From: Acetobacter malorum
GTDB lineage: Bacteria; Pseudomonadota; Alphaproteobacteria; Acetobacterales; Acetobacteraceae
NCBI RefSeq assembly: GCF_002153605.1
Contig: NZ_JOPG01000005.1
Coordinates: forward strand, 124,001-188,000
Reading direction: 5' to 3'
Length of the DNA: 64,000 nt
How positions within the stretch are numbered: the first letter of the stretch is position 1; each line of letters starts with the position of its first letter. The position numbers and the translations under genes were made by a program. The notes under the pieces were generated by a model. The model was not told the origin of the DNA and did no database searches. It saw only the letters and a list, made by a program, of their open reading frames with translations. Shown here piece by piece: positions 7,318-16,380 of the stretch.

Positions 7318-9501
7318 TTACACCGCCTTGTAGGGCTTGGAGGCATCAAGGAACACGGCGTTGGCATCCAGTTCGTGCGAGACGACGATCAGATAGGCAA
7401 TGGCGCGGGTTAGCTCGATGCGGGTGGTGATGTTGGGTTCCATGGCCTCAATACGGCGGAGGGTATTGGTGGCAAGGCGCGCGCTCTGCGCCGTGCGGCC
7501 ATATTTACCGGTAAAGCGGCTCATGCGGCGCATCACGACTTCAATCGGTCTGCGGGCGGAAGGAGGAATCTGGTTACGCTCAAGCAGGTTGCGCAGGCGG
7601 ATGATGTTCAGGCCGATGGTCATGGCAGCCAGCGTGCCCTGCAGGCACCCCTCAATGGTGGGGGAGGGCGTGGGACCAGCGTGGCGGATCAGCCGGGCAA
7701 AGCGGTCAATGTTGCGGCCAATCCAGTTCTGGTTAAGCGGAATGGGTTCGGCAGACGCCAGTGTGCGCAGGTCACGCAGCAACGTGCGGCGCATGCGCCA
7801 GCGTTCCGCCGCACTGCTGAATGGCATGACTGCCCGGAACATGATGACGGCAAACGCCACCCCCAGCAGAATAGCGGCGGTGGTGTTGAACCAGGCGATT
7901 TCGTTTTCACGCCCCTGATTGAACGGGTGCACAAAGTTGGGCAGCAGCAGGGTATAGGCCGCGGCATGTAGCGCCGTGCCAGCGTTTCGGCTGGCTAGCC
8001 CGCCTGCAATCATGGGCAGGGCGAGGGAGGCGACCAGCATTTCGTAATTTTCCTGTGTGGGGAGCACCACAAACACAAGAAAGAACGAGACAAGGGCCGC
8101 CCAGAGGCTGCCCACCATGAACTGTGTGGTGGCCACAACAGGGTTTTCACGCGTGGCGAACAGCCCGCAGACAATGGCGACAAAGGTAATAAAGCCGAGG
8201 CCCGCAGACCATGCGGTAACCTCCCACACGAGACCCGCACTGGTAATGGCGACTGCCGCGCGGATGCCGTTATACATGGCCTCGCGCTTGTCCACATGGG
8301 ACTGGAGGCGGAAGTGGAAATGGTCTCCACGGATAAAGTGCTGGCTGGCGTCATATTCCCGGATGGCCTGTTCCAGCTCACCCAGCAATTCATCCAGCGC
8401 ATTGTGCAGAATACGGCCATCCAGCAGCGCCTGAATTTCCGGATTATCCTGCACACGGACCTGCTGCATGCTGATTTCTGTCGTCAGCGCATCTACAATC
8501 TGCTGCCGGCATTCTCCACGGAGCAGACGCAGGTTTTCCAGCAGATGCCGGACTGTATCGTCATTCTCCAGCTGGGGAGGCAGTTCATTCAGAAAAGCGC
8601 TGACTCTGGCTGCCGTGGCGCGGAAAACAGGCTGGTCCGTATCCACATATTGCAGCCGCACCGCCATGCCCAGACCGCGGGAAAGCAGCACGGAAACAGC
8701 AGCGAGTGCCGCCCGGGCGTGGTCGCCCTCATGCCCGTGCGGGCCCATTTCCACTTCTGAGAATTCAATCTGGTCATTAATAGACAGAATGGGACCGAAC
8801 ATGGCGCGGGAACGTATAAGCGCCTCATCATCCCCAGAGAGCAGGCTGGAGACGGAGCCTGAGACATTCCCGAGTGCCGTGCGCAGTTTGTCCCGAATGT
8901 TCCGGCGGGCCGTGGCAGCCAGATTATGGGCAAACAGCCCCGCCAGAACGCTCTCACACGTAATGCCCAGCACAATATACGTGGCGCGGGACATGGCGGT
9001 CATGAACACGTTGGCCGGGTTGGGAATGGCCCCAATGGCAATGATAGCGCAGGTATAGCCTGCCAGAACGAGCGCGTAAGACCGGAAGTTACGGACCAGC
9101 GTTGCCAGCGTACAGCACAGCCCCACCCAGATTCCGAGCGCGGGGAAGAACAGCCACGCCTGCTGGATAAAGGCGGAAATCAGCGTGATGGACATCACCA
9201 CGCCAATGGCTGTGCCGACCAGTCGCCATTTCGCTTTGGAAATACTTTCCCCGCGAGACCCCTGCGCCACAATCCAGACGGTCATGGCCGCCCATTGCGG
9301 GTCATCCAGCTCCATCCACAAGGCGATGATCAGGGCGATCAGGGCCGCAGCGGTGGTGCGCACGGCAAAGCCAAGCGCAGGAAGGGAGGGGGCAAACAGC
9401 CAGCGCAGCCGGCCACTCTGCTGCTCGCCGGGGCGGCGCAGCGGGCGCAGATGGCGCAATGGGCCGATGCGGTCGAGAAGGAAGACGGGGAGACTGGGCA
9501 A
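7318..9501 (-). CDS. FUSC-family inner membrane protein, copy 1
   Basis: 727-residue paralogue of the gene at 5013-7220, with the same layout: membrane block, soluble helical middle, second membrane block, cytoplasmic tail. Shared signatures include ALWMELDDPQWAAMT, SRGESISKAKWRL, NFRSYALVLAG and VTAWSAGLGF. As the upstream gene of the pair it may drive both, although the palindrome and AT-rich 97-base gap before the second copy suggest separate control. The start is uncertain: no ATG precedes the first membrane segment, and the longest frame begins with TTG at 9501, with an in-frame TGA 17 codons further upstream. Function is by family only: export of aromatic acids or similar organic compounds. 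Confidence 0.87.
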   Translation of the reverse strand: MPSLPVFLLDRIGPLRHLRPLRRPGEQQSGRLRWLFAPSLPALGFAVRTTAAALIALIIALWMELDDPQWAAMTVWIVAQGSRGESISKAKWRLVGTAIGVVMSITLISAFIQQAWLFFPALGIWVGLCCTLATLVRNFRSYALVLAGYTCAIIAIGAIPNPANVFMTAMSRATYIVLGITCESVLAGLFAHNLAATARRNIRDKLRTALGNVSGSVSSLLSGDDEALIRSRAMFGPILSINDQIEFSEVEMGPHGHEGDHARAALAAVSVLLSRGLGMAVRLQYVDTDQPVFRATAARVSAFLNELPPQLENDDTVRHLLENLRLLRGECRQQIVDALTTEISMQQVRVQDNPEIQALLDGRILHNALDELLGELEQAIREYDASQHFIRGDHFHFRLQSHVDKREAMYNGIRAAVAITSAGLVWEVTAWSAGLGFITFVAIVCGLFATRENPVVATTQFMVGSLWAALVSFFLVFVVLPTQENYEMLVASLALPMIAGGLASRNAGTALHAAAYTLLLPNFVHPFNQGRENEIAWFNTTAAILLGVAFAVIMFRAVMPFSSAAERWRMRRTLLRDLRTLASAEPIPLNQNWIGRNIDRFARLIRHAGPTPSPTIEGCLQGTLAAMTIGLNIIRLRNLLERNQIPPSARRPIEVVMRRMSRFTGKYGRTAQSARLATNTLRRIEAMEPNITTRIELTRAIAYLIVVSHELDANAVFLDASKPYKAV

Positions 9502-9755
9502 AGGTGCTACTTTTTCGGCTGCGGCTGTTTGAAGCGTTTCAGACTTTCAAAGTAGCCCGATTCCCTGAATTTTCCTTGAGGTGTCAGACGCATATCAGCT
9601 ATCGGTCCATCTCAGTGGGGTGCCGGGATGATAAGAAAGGCAGTTATTGATCTCGCACATGACTGCTATTTGGTCCATGATGATCTTAACTGATGCCCGC
9701 CTGGAACAGTGTAAGACTTACACACAGGCTTAATGGAAAAGCAGAGAGGCTTTAC

Positions 9756-10130
9756 ATGTCCGATTTCATTCAGAACCTTGTTGGTAAAGTGGAAGGCGCA
9801 CTTGGCGTCAGTCTTCAGGGGGAAATGCAGCAGCAGCTCCAGAAACTGCTCCAGCCTGAAACGCTCCAGAGCATTCTGACGCAGGCTGATCAGGCCGGTC
9901 TGGGTGACAAGGTCCGGTCATGGATCAGTCAGGGTTCTAACGTTCCGGCAACTGCTGATGAAATCCGCGATATTCTGGGCAGCAGCACCGTGCATGATCT
10001 GGTGCAGCGCACCGGCCTGCCGGCTGATGCCGTTCTGACCACGCTGGCCCACTTCCTGCCGCAGGCCGTGGACAAAAAGACGCCGGAAGGCACGCTGCCG
10101 GCTCCTGCCGAAGCAACAAAAGAAGCCTGA
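9756..10130 (+). CDS. YidB/DUF937-family protein
   Basis: 124-residue soluble protein. The start at 9756 has a purine-rich AGAGAGG seven bases upstream; an in-frame ATG at 9693 lacks one. The N-terminal helix (SDFIQNLVGKV) and Gln-rich stretch lead into the conserved C-terminal block DLVQRTGLPADAVLTTLAHF with LPQAVDKKTPEG, typical of YidB proteins, which have a homeodomain-like helical fold and no established role. It is followed at once by a strong hairpin terminator, so it is a single-gene unit or the end of one. Confidence 0.82.
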   Translation: MSDFIQNLVGKVEGALGVSLQGEMQQQLQKLLQPETLQSILTQADQAGLGDKVRSWISQGSNVPATADEIRDILGSSTVHDLVQRTGLPADAVLTTLAHFLPQAVDKKTPEGTLPAPAEATKEA

Positions 10131-10137
10131 GGCTTTC

Positions 10138-10173
10138 CCCCGCACCCGGTCAGTCTCTGCGCCGGGTGCGGGG
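10138..10173 (+). terminator. Intrinsic terminator after the YidB-like gene
   Basis: A 12-bp perfect stem, CCCCGCACCCGG (10138-10149) and CCGGGTGCGGGG (10162-10173), with a 12-base loop, followed by a short CTTTG tract. It lies 8 bases after the stop. Confidence 0.75.
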
Positions 10174-10245
10174 CTTTGCCACCAGGATGGCAAACTTGCA
10201 CGATTGAAAGGTGCATCCGGCCCGACAATCCGTTATGATGCCCGC

Positions 10246-10773
10246 ATGAACCTTGGTGAGCGCATCACACGTGTTGATAGCTGGCTGCTGGATGACCTTT
10301 GTCAGCCGCTTGCAGACAGGCTGCCCGAGCGCATGCCAGCGCTGGAAGTTGGCATGAGCTGCCAGCTTGGCTCTCTTCTGTTTTCTGCTGTGTCCATTAT
10401 CGCCGTGTTCGTCATTGGCGGGATGGAAGACATCACCAACATGATGTTCAACGTGCTGGTCTGGGGCCTGTGCGTGACATTCTTTATCGGCCTGAACCGT
10501 ATGCGCGTGCTGGTGCAGCCCGGCAGGCCCAACCCGCTGCGCTATATGCTGGTGGGGGTGCGGCTGGTGTCTATCCCGTTTACGGCATATGTGCTGTATC
10601 AGGCGTATGACGCGCCAGCCCCGTTCCAACTCCCGATGTGGTTTAATGCCCTCTCCAACATCGTGTTTGTGGTTGGGCTATATTTCATCTCCTGCCAGCC
10701 CCGGCCGCCGCAACGCCGCGCGCGGGAAGATATCTGGGCACGGACCCCGTTGCAGGAAGCCGGCAACAGCTGA
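10246..10773 (+). CDS. Small integral membrane protein of unknown function
   Basis: 175 residues from the ATG at 10246; a TTG at 10204 would add 14 residues and cannot be excluded because neither has a clear ribosome-binding site. A soluble N-terminus of about 40 residues is followed by four hydrophobic segments (roughly 45-65, 68-88, 105-125, 135-155) and a basic tail QPRPPQRRARE. No family is recognised. Its stop codon abuts the stop codon of the convergent outer-membrane protein gene with no gap, so the two transcripts must overlap or terminate inside each other. Confidence 0.65.
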   Translation: MNLGERITRVDSWLLDDLCQPLADRLPERMPALEVGMSCQLGSLLFSAVSIIAVFVIGGMEDITNMMFNVLVWGLCVTFFIGLNRMRVLVQPGRPNPLRYMLVGVRLVSIPFTAYVLYQAYDAPAPFQLPMWFNALSNIVFVVGLYFISCQPRPPQRRAREDIWARTPLQEAGNS

Positions 10774-11751
10774 TTAAAACACTGCGTTTACGGCAAATTG
10801 CGGGGCGACCTTAATGCCCGTATTATGCCCGGCGTAGTAGACCGCAGCTCCTGCAATGACGCCCCAGCGTGGGTTCCAGTTATATTCAACCGCCGGAGCA
10901 ATCTGCCAGTCTGTTGAGGCCGCGCTGATTTTGTTCACGCGCGTGCCCGCAGCAGTCCACCCTTTCAGGTGGGAGCCGTTGGCCCAGTCCCGCGCCAGGT
11001 CCATGGCCAGAACCCAGCGCTGATTGATGCCGTATTCCAGAGAAAACCCGGTCTGGCCGCTCATGCCCGGCCGCCCCGTGCCATGGAACCCTTGTGTGGT
11101 GCCATAGGTGGTTGTGTCATGCAGGCGCGCGCTGGTGAGAGCATGCCGCCACCAGTTCCAGACACGCAGGCGGAGGGCGTGGTTGCCGGGCAGGGTGTAG
11201 GTAGATTGCGAGGTGACAGCGACGCGAAAGACGTAAGCTCCTGTCCCTGTGCCATCCTGTGTGCTGCGCAGGCGGGAATACGCACCGGTTGGCATGACAA
11301 CACCGGCAAACAGATTGAGATCGGGGATAAATCGTTTGGGATTTGGGTGGAGAAACCGCCAGATCAAATCGACCGGGAAATCCCCAAACTGGGGGCCATG
11401 CGCATGCCCGGCAGTGTGCTTCCACCCATAGCTGACGACGGTATGGGTCTGGATGCTGATGTCATCCGTAATGCCGTATTTCCACAAGGTGGAGTTGCTG
11501 AAGGTCTGCTGCCGTGGGTGGAGTGGGTGACTGGTGCCGTTGGATGCAAACGTGCCCACCGGCTGGCTGTAAGTATAATAAGGCTCAACTCCAAGGTCCC
11601 CGGCATGAGATTTTGCGCCGGATGGTGAGACCAAGGAGCCGGTGTACCACTGGGCAGCATGCGCTGTGCGGGAGGAGAGGCTTACAAGGGATGATCCGAC
11701 CAGCACCGCGTATAAAGACCGGGAGCACAGAGAAAACGATAGTCTGACCAT
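10774..11751 (-). CDS. Outer-membrane beta-barrel protein (phenol-degradation MetA/transporter-like)
   Basis: 325 residues. An N-terminal signal peptide ends near AHA-AQWY (about residue 33). The mature part is rich in aromatic residues, Gly and Thr in alternating strands and ends with Phe, the usual C-terminal signal for outer-membrane insertion. The YYTYSQPVG, LWKYGITDD and LIWRF strand pattern resembles proteins annotated as transporter or MetA-pathway of phenol degradation, whose substrates are mostly unknown. AAGG lies six bases before the ATG. It is transcribed divergently from the DAACS symporter across a 324-base AT-rich region, so a shared regulatory region is possible. Confidence 0.72.
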   Translation of the reverse strand: MVRLSFSLCSRSLYAVLVGSSLVSLSSRTAHAAQWYTGSLVSPSGAKSHAGDLGVEPYYTYSQPVGTFASNGTSHPLHPRQQTFSNSTLWKYGITDDISIQTHTVVSYGWKHTAGHAHGPQFGDFPVDLIWRFLHPNPKRFIPDLNLFAGVVMPTGAYSRLRSTQDGTGTGAYVFRVAVTSQSTYTLPGNHALRLRVWNWWRHALTSARLHDTTTYGTTQGFHGTGRPGMSGQTGFSLEYGINQRWVLAMDLARDWANGSHLKGWTAAGTRVNKISAASTDWQIAPAVEYNWNPRWGVIAGAAVYYAGHNTGIKVAPQFAVNAVF

Positions 11752-12075
11752 AACCTTAAAAAGCGCCCTATTTTTTTCAGCTTTGACCGGAGAAGGCCAG
11801 CAAACGCACCTGAAATCAAGAATGGACGAAAGATTTCACAAAAGATTTTACCGGAATTATTGAAAGACTCTGAGTTTTCTGCGGGCGTTAGGGAAATTTT
11901 ATTTCGTTACACTTCAATATCGAAACTTTGTTGTTACGATTGTTTATCTATTTCATGGAGTCTGCTTTGTGGGGAAGAATTCATGATTTGAGGGCCGTCT
12001 GGTCTTCAAATATTGCCGCCAGTAGCGTAGAAACCGGCAAAATAGTGGCAAGAAATCAGAACAGGGAACAACGCA
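11752..12075. other. Divergent AT-rich intergenic region between barrel protein and symporter genes
   Basis: 324 bases without a credible gene, clearly more AT-rich than the flanks. Promoters for both divergent genes must lie here, but I could not pick a convincing -35/-10 pair or a clear inverted repeat. Short open frames that cross it do not look coding. Confidence 0.5.
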
Positions 12076-13332
12076 ATGGCCATTGGGACGCAGCCGGTCA
12101 ACACCAGACGGCGGACTTATGCCATTCTGATAGCCCTTGTTCTGGGGGTGCTGAGCGGGCTTTTTATTCACACGCTCTCACCCGCGGTCATTCATTTTGC
12201 CGAGCAGGCCGCCACCCTGATGACGGGGATCTTCCTCCGGCTGATCAAGATGGTGATCGCCCCACTGGTTTTTGCCACGCTGGTGAGCGGGATTGGCAAG
12301 CTGGGTGATGACAGTCAGGTTTTCCGTATCGGCGGCAAAATTCTGCTGTGGTTCATCAGTATGTCTTTTGTCTCGCTGCTTATCGGCCTTCTGGCCGGGA
12401 ATATCTTCCAGCCGGGTGCAGGGTTTGTGCCGCCAGCCGTGGAAGATCTCGCCAGCCTGAAGCACCCGTTCCAGCCGGTTGATTTCCTGCTGCATATCGT
12501 GCCGACCAGCGTTCTGGACGCCATGTCACGCAACGACATCCTACAGATTGTGGTGTTTTCCGTGCTGTTTGGTCTGGCTCTGCCTGCCGCGGGGAAAGCC
12601 GGAAAGACCATGCTGGGCTGGACGGAAGAACTGGGGCACATCATGCTGCGGATGACCGACATGGTCATGCTGCTGGCCCCCATGGCCGTGTTCGGCTCCG
12701 TTATGGGCAGCATTGCGCATAGTGGCGGCGGGATGCTGATCCAGTACAGCCGTTTTCTGGTTGAGTTCTACAGCACCATTCTGGTGCTCTGGATTGTGCT
12801 GACCACACTGGCGTTTCTGGTGCTGGGGCCGCGGATTAAAGACCTGATTCGTGAGCTTATTCAGCCGCTTATTCTCGGCTACGCCACAGCCAGCAGTGAA
12901 TCCGTGTATCCGCTGCTGCTCGAAAAGCTGGAAAATTTTGGCGTGCCGACCCGTATCAGCGGCTTTGTGCTGCCGTTGGGCTACAGCTTTAATCTGGACG
13001 GCTCCATCCTGTTCCAGAGCTTTGGCGCGCTCTTTATCGCGCAGGTGTATGACATCCACCTGTCCGCCATGCAGCAGTTCACCATGGTTCTGGTCATGAT
13101 GCTGAGCAGCAAAGGCATTGCCGGTGTGCCGCGCGCGTCCATCGTGACACTGGTGGCTGTGCTGCCGCAGTTCGGTCTGCCGGAAGCCGGGATCACCCTG
13201 ATCCTCGGCATCGACCACTTCCTCGACATGGCCCGCACCGCCACCAACGTGCTCGGCAATGGCTACGCCGCGGCCATTTCCGCCAAGTGGGAAGGCGTGC
13301 TGTCTGGCGGGCCGACGGAGGACGCGCTGTAA
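12076..13332 (+). CDS. Dicarboxylate/amino acid:cation symporter (DAACS family, GltP-like)
   Basis: 418-residue inner-membrane secondary transporter that takes up glutamate, aspartate or C4-dicarboxylates with H+ or Na+. Family hallmarks in order: [19 protein letters not shown] near residue 60; the serine-rich re-entrant loop TASSESVYPLL at about 275; the GYSFNLDGS block at about 305, which binds substrate and cation; and SSKGIAGVPRAS at about 355. Length is normal. AGGGAA precedes the ATG. A second, more DctA-like member of the family is at 44402-45694; this one is closer to GltP/GltT in its KGIAGVP loop. Substrate is not decided by the sequence. Confidence 0.9.
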   Translation: MAIGTQPVNTRRRTYAILIALVLGVLSGLFIHTLSPAVIHFAEQAATLMTGIFLRLIKMVIAPLVFATLVSGIGKLGDDSQVFRIGGKILLWFISMSFVSLLIGLLAGNIFQPGAGFVPPAVEDLASLKHPFQPVDFLLHIVPTSVLDAMSRNDILQIVVFSVLFGLALPAAGKAGKTMLGWTEELGHIMLRMTDMVMLLAPMAVFGSVMGSIAHSGGGMLIQYSRFLVEFYSTILVLWIVLTTLAFLVLGPRIKDLIRELIQPLILGYATASSESVYPLLLEKLENFGVPTRISGFVLPLGYSFNLDGSILFQSFGALFIAQVYDIHLSAMQQFTMVLVMMLSSKGIAGVPRASIVTLVAVLPQFGLPEAGITLILGIDHFLDMARTATNVLGNGYAAAISAKWEGVLSGGPTEDAL

Positions 13333-13341
13333 GAGGTCTCT

Positions 13342-16134
13342 CTATGTTCCGGAGCCATCGAGGGCATTGAGCTGGTCCAGTATGGTCTGATCCCGGATCC
13401 GGTCATCCCGCAGCAGCATGGTGATTTTTTGCAGGATTGAGTTCAGCCGTTCATCATCATGCAACGGCTGGTAGTCAGAGAGTTTGTTTTGGGCTGCAGT
13501 CGTCTTCTTATCGGGAATGACGATCTGCCGCTGCTGCGGGATGACCATGACGTCTCCGCTGCCCAGATGGATGCGGTACTGATACCGTTTGCCTTTAACC
13601 AGAACATGCCGTTTTTCGAGCGTGACGGCGTCTCCTGCTCCGAGTTCGGGTAAGAGGCTCTCGATAATCTCTTTGCGGCTTTGGGCGAGGTTCCCAAAAT
13701 GCGGCTCTGTGGAACATTGAATGTCACCCAGTCCATCGTGGCGTCGCCATTCCGCAAGGTCAGGGATGGACAAGAGCGTGTCCGGATCGAACGCGATGTT
13801 GCGGGCTGCAACGCTGACCATAAGATCAACATCGCGCATCACTTCTGAAAAGACGATGGGGTCAACGCTGCCCAGGCGCACGGGGGTTGTCGTCTCTTTC
13901 AGTTTACGGCCGCCGTCATACTGCCAGTCTCCCTCATCCTGCAGGACGCAAAACCGGATTCTGTCCGTCATGACATAGCTAAAGACCAGAGACCCGTCAG
14001 GCGTGAAGTGCTCTCCAACGCCGCCAGTCCGTAAGTCTGCATAAATGCCATGGGCGGGTATCCTGAGTGACCAGGGGGCGCTCTCACTGGAAGGCAGATG
14101 GCCTGTCAGTGTGCGGATGCGCCATTGCTTTTGCCGCCCGACTTCAACAACCTGCGCCTGACTGAGAATGCGGCGTGCGTAACGATACGAGGCTGGTGAG
14201 CTTTCCTGTTCGGCTTGCGTGATTGTGTAGGTTTCCCGCCACGCCTGACGAATGGGCTGTGTCACGTTCAGCTGTTCAAGCGTTGCGCGCCACTGCGTGA
14301 TGGTTTTCTGGTCTTTTGAATGCAGGGGGTGCCAGAGGCTGAGAAGGGCTTCCGGCGGGAGAGACGGTATTTTCTTTCCATCCGGGCCGCAGAGCGTGCC
14401 GTCATCACGGATCAGGCAGGTTTTTATGGTTCCATCAGGTTCGGCAACCATCCAGATCATCCGGCGTGCCAGCCACCCAAGAACGGGGTGGCGGAGCCAG
14501 CGTTCTTCAAACGCCTTCCATGACCATGTCTGCCCTGTCAGCCAGGAGCCTTCCAGCCTTTGGCGATGAGTGGACATATCTGCTGAAAGCTGTTTGGCGT
14601 CAGACCGTGCGTTGCGTAATAGTGTTTCGCAGCCTGTCGCGTTGCGCACAGAAGCCGGAAGTTTATTGGAAACCGTCCCGTTTCTATCCTCATAATGGAT
14701 TGTCGCCTGCCCGGAGCCGGTGATGCTCAGAACGACGGCAAAATCATCCGTCAAAGCCTCTTTACGTCGGTGGTGTGTATCCAGACCATAATCCTGCGCA
14801 ACAAGTTCCTCTGCCTCGACCGTGGTCAGCCCCATGGCGGCAGTAGTGAGCGCAAGCGTTGCGTTGAGATGCGACAGCATGGTCGCGTGCCGTAATTTTG
14901 ACCGCAGACGCACCAAACCGCGAACACCTTCAGCCGTGCCAATTTCACCAATTGTGCTCACAAGGCGGTTGAAGTCCGCGACGGCTTCATTTTGCAGTGC
15001 AGAGGCGCTGTGCTCTAGCAGCCAGTCAAGATCAGAGGGCTGTCGGGCGGCTGCGATCATCCAAAGGCAACCAGTGGCAATATGTTCCGAAACTTCAGAT
15101 TCTGTCAGGGTGCATCCGTAGGGGGATGGTTTTTTCACATGTTTTGGGGTGGACGGAAATTTGGTGCGCAGAGGACCGATTTTGCCAAGGCGCATGATTC
15201 CGGAATCCTGCGGGCGACCATAACGGAAGCTGTAAGGCTGGGGGGTGTGGAGAATAATCTCGGCAGCTTTGGAGGGAGAACCCGCTTTTGTCAGCATCAG
15301 ATTCAAGAGCGCGACAAAGCGCGGGAGGATGGCGGCGCGATAGAGGGGTAGAGTTCCGAGTAAGCCAAAGTACGTTCTGTGTAAGAGAGAAAATTGACGA
15401 TGTTCGTGCAGAAAGCATCGTGCAAAATCCAGCTCACGCTGCCCGTTTGGTTCTGCGAGTTTTGCCAAAAACCGGGCTAAGATTTTTTGTGAGGGTCGCG
15501 GCTTGTCTGGTACCTGCCAGAACTCTAGTCGGCCATCCATGAGATCGAGCGGCGTTTCCGGACTTTCCCGGAGTGCGATCTCGCGGGCCAGCCAATAAAG
15601 ACTTGGAAAGTCACGGAACGTATCGTCATAATCCTTGAGAGCCTGCTCAAACCATTTTTCGTCAGGCAAGCTTGTTCGTGAGCTTTTGAATGACCGTAAA
15701 TATTCTAGCATCCCGCTTTTGGGGGCATAAAGCGGGGCTGTTGCAGATAGTCGTGATGACGTGGCGTAAAGTTTTGAGGTTGCGAAACCGAGTGTGTGAC
15801 TGACTTCCTGACTTGCGTATCGGCGGAACCACTCCGGAGGGACGGGAAGAGAGCCGATATTCAGGAGATCCGTCATCATACAGGCTTCCAGCGGCATATG
15901 ATTTTTGGAAATATTATCGAGTAACGGCTGCTGAGTAATGCCGTAATGATGACTGATATCCGTGCGGTACCGTTCTACCCAGGCGGTTTGTAGTCTTTCA
16001 AAAATGTTGGCGTCGATTTTGATCATTTCCGCCATCCAGCTGGTCAACTGGCGCTCAAGCCGGCCCATTTCGACTAAAACCAGTCTTGCACTTGCCAGAT
16101 CGGTTTTCAGAAAATCATGCTGCATCATTGTCAT
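13342..16134 (-). CDS. Large DUF4132-domain protein
   Basis: About 930 residues from the ATG at 16134 (the frame stays open to 16221, but that stretch is AT-rich and does not look coding). The C-terminal part matches DUF4132/MolR-like proteins: PIVFSEVMRDVDLMVSVA, then KRYQYRIHLGSGDVMVIPQQ and an HDDERLNSILQKITMLL ending. The N-terminal two thirds are alpha-helical without a recognised domain. No membrane segments or signal peptide are seen, so it is probably cytoplasmic. The family has no established function. It is convergent with the symporter (9-base gap). Composition is less GC-rich than neighbours, and with the GNAT gene it may be a transferred pair. Confidence 0.75.
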   Translation of the reverse strand: MTMMQHDFLKTDLASARLVLVEMGRLERQLTSWMAEMIKIDANIFERLQTAWVERYRTDISHHYGITQQPLLDNISKNHMPLEACMMTDLLNIGSLPVPPEWFRRYASQEVSHTLGFATSKLYATSSRLSATAPLYAPKSGMLEYLRSFKSSRTSLPDEKWFEQALKDYDDTFRDFPSLYWLAREIALRESPETPLDLMDGRLEFWQVPDKPRPSQKILARFLAKLAEPNGQRELDFARCFLHEHRQFSLLHRTYFGLLGTLPLYRAAILPRFVALLNLMLTKAGSPSKAAEIILHTPQPYSFRYGRPQDSGIMRLGKIGPLRTKFPSTPKHVKKPSPYGCTLTESEVSEHIATGCLWMIAAARQPSDLDWLLEHSASALQNEAVADFNRLVSTIGEIGTAEGVRGLVRLRSKLRHATMLSHLNATLALTTAAMGLTTVEAEELVAQDYGLDTHHRRKEALTDDFAVVLSITGSGQATIHYEDRNGTVSNKLPASVRNATGCETLLRNARSDAKQLSADMSTHRQRLEGSWLTGQTWSWKAFEERWLRHPVLGWLARRMIWMVAEPDGTIKTCLIRDDGTLCGPDGKKIPSLPPEALLSLWHPLHSKDQKTITQWRATLEQLNVTQPIRQAWRETYTITQAEQESSPASYRYARRILSQAQVVEVGRQKQWRIRTLTGHLPSSESAPWSLRIPAHGIYADLRTGGVGEHFTPDGSLVFSYVMTDRIRFCVLQDEGDWQYDGGRKLKETTTPVRLGSVDPIVFSEVMRDVDLMVSVAARNIAFDPDTLLSIPDLAEWRRHDGLGDIQCSTEPHFGNLAQSRKEIIESLLPELGAGDAVTLEKRHVLVKGKRYQYRIHLGSGDVMVIPQQRQIVIPDKKTTAAQNKLSDYQPLHDDERLNSILQKITMLLRDDRIRDQTILDQLNALDGSGT

Positions 16135-16337
16135 TCTATCGGCCTGATGTCGGAAATTACTTTGACTGTATGAAGGTAAAGAGAACACGACAAGCCCGTT
16201 ATTTTCCGGGAATGGCCACATTCGTTACGCTATTCTGTTTGACGGCTGGAACTATGAAAAGCGGGCACCAAAAATGTCTTGTAATCTAAGGTTTTTGTGC
16301 TCGGAGGGCTATTTTAATATTTAGCTTCAAATCTCAG

Positions 16338-16380
16338 CATGAATAAGATGATGATCTGTTTTTAGATAGTCTTATTCATG
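16338..16380 (-). terminator. AT-rich inverted repeat overlapping the end of the GNAT gene
   Basis: CATGAATAAGA (16338-16348) and TCTTATTCATG (16370-16380) form a perfect 11-bp stem with a 21-base loop. One arm encodes the last residues of the acetyltransferase, the other lies after its stop. It could end minus-strand transcription, although no T-run follows. Confidence 0.4.

Noticed and set aside
9502-9560. GCTACTTT/AAAGTAGC inverted repeat upstream of the first FUSC gene as an operator
   Set aside because: The 8-bp arms are separated by a long spacer and do not resemble the compact palindrome of the second copy; chance is likely.
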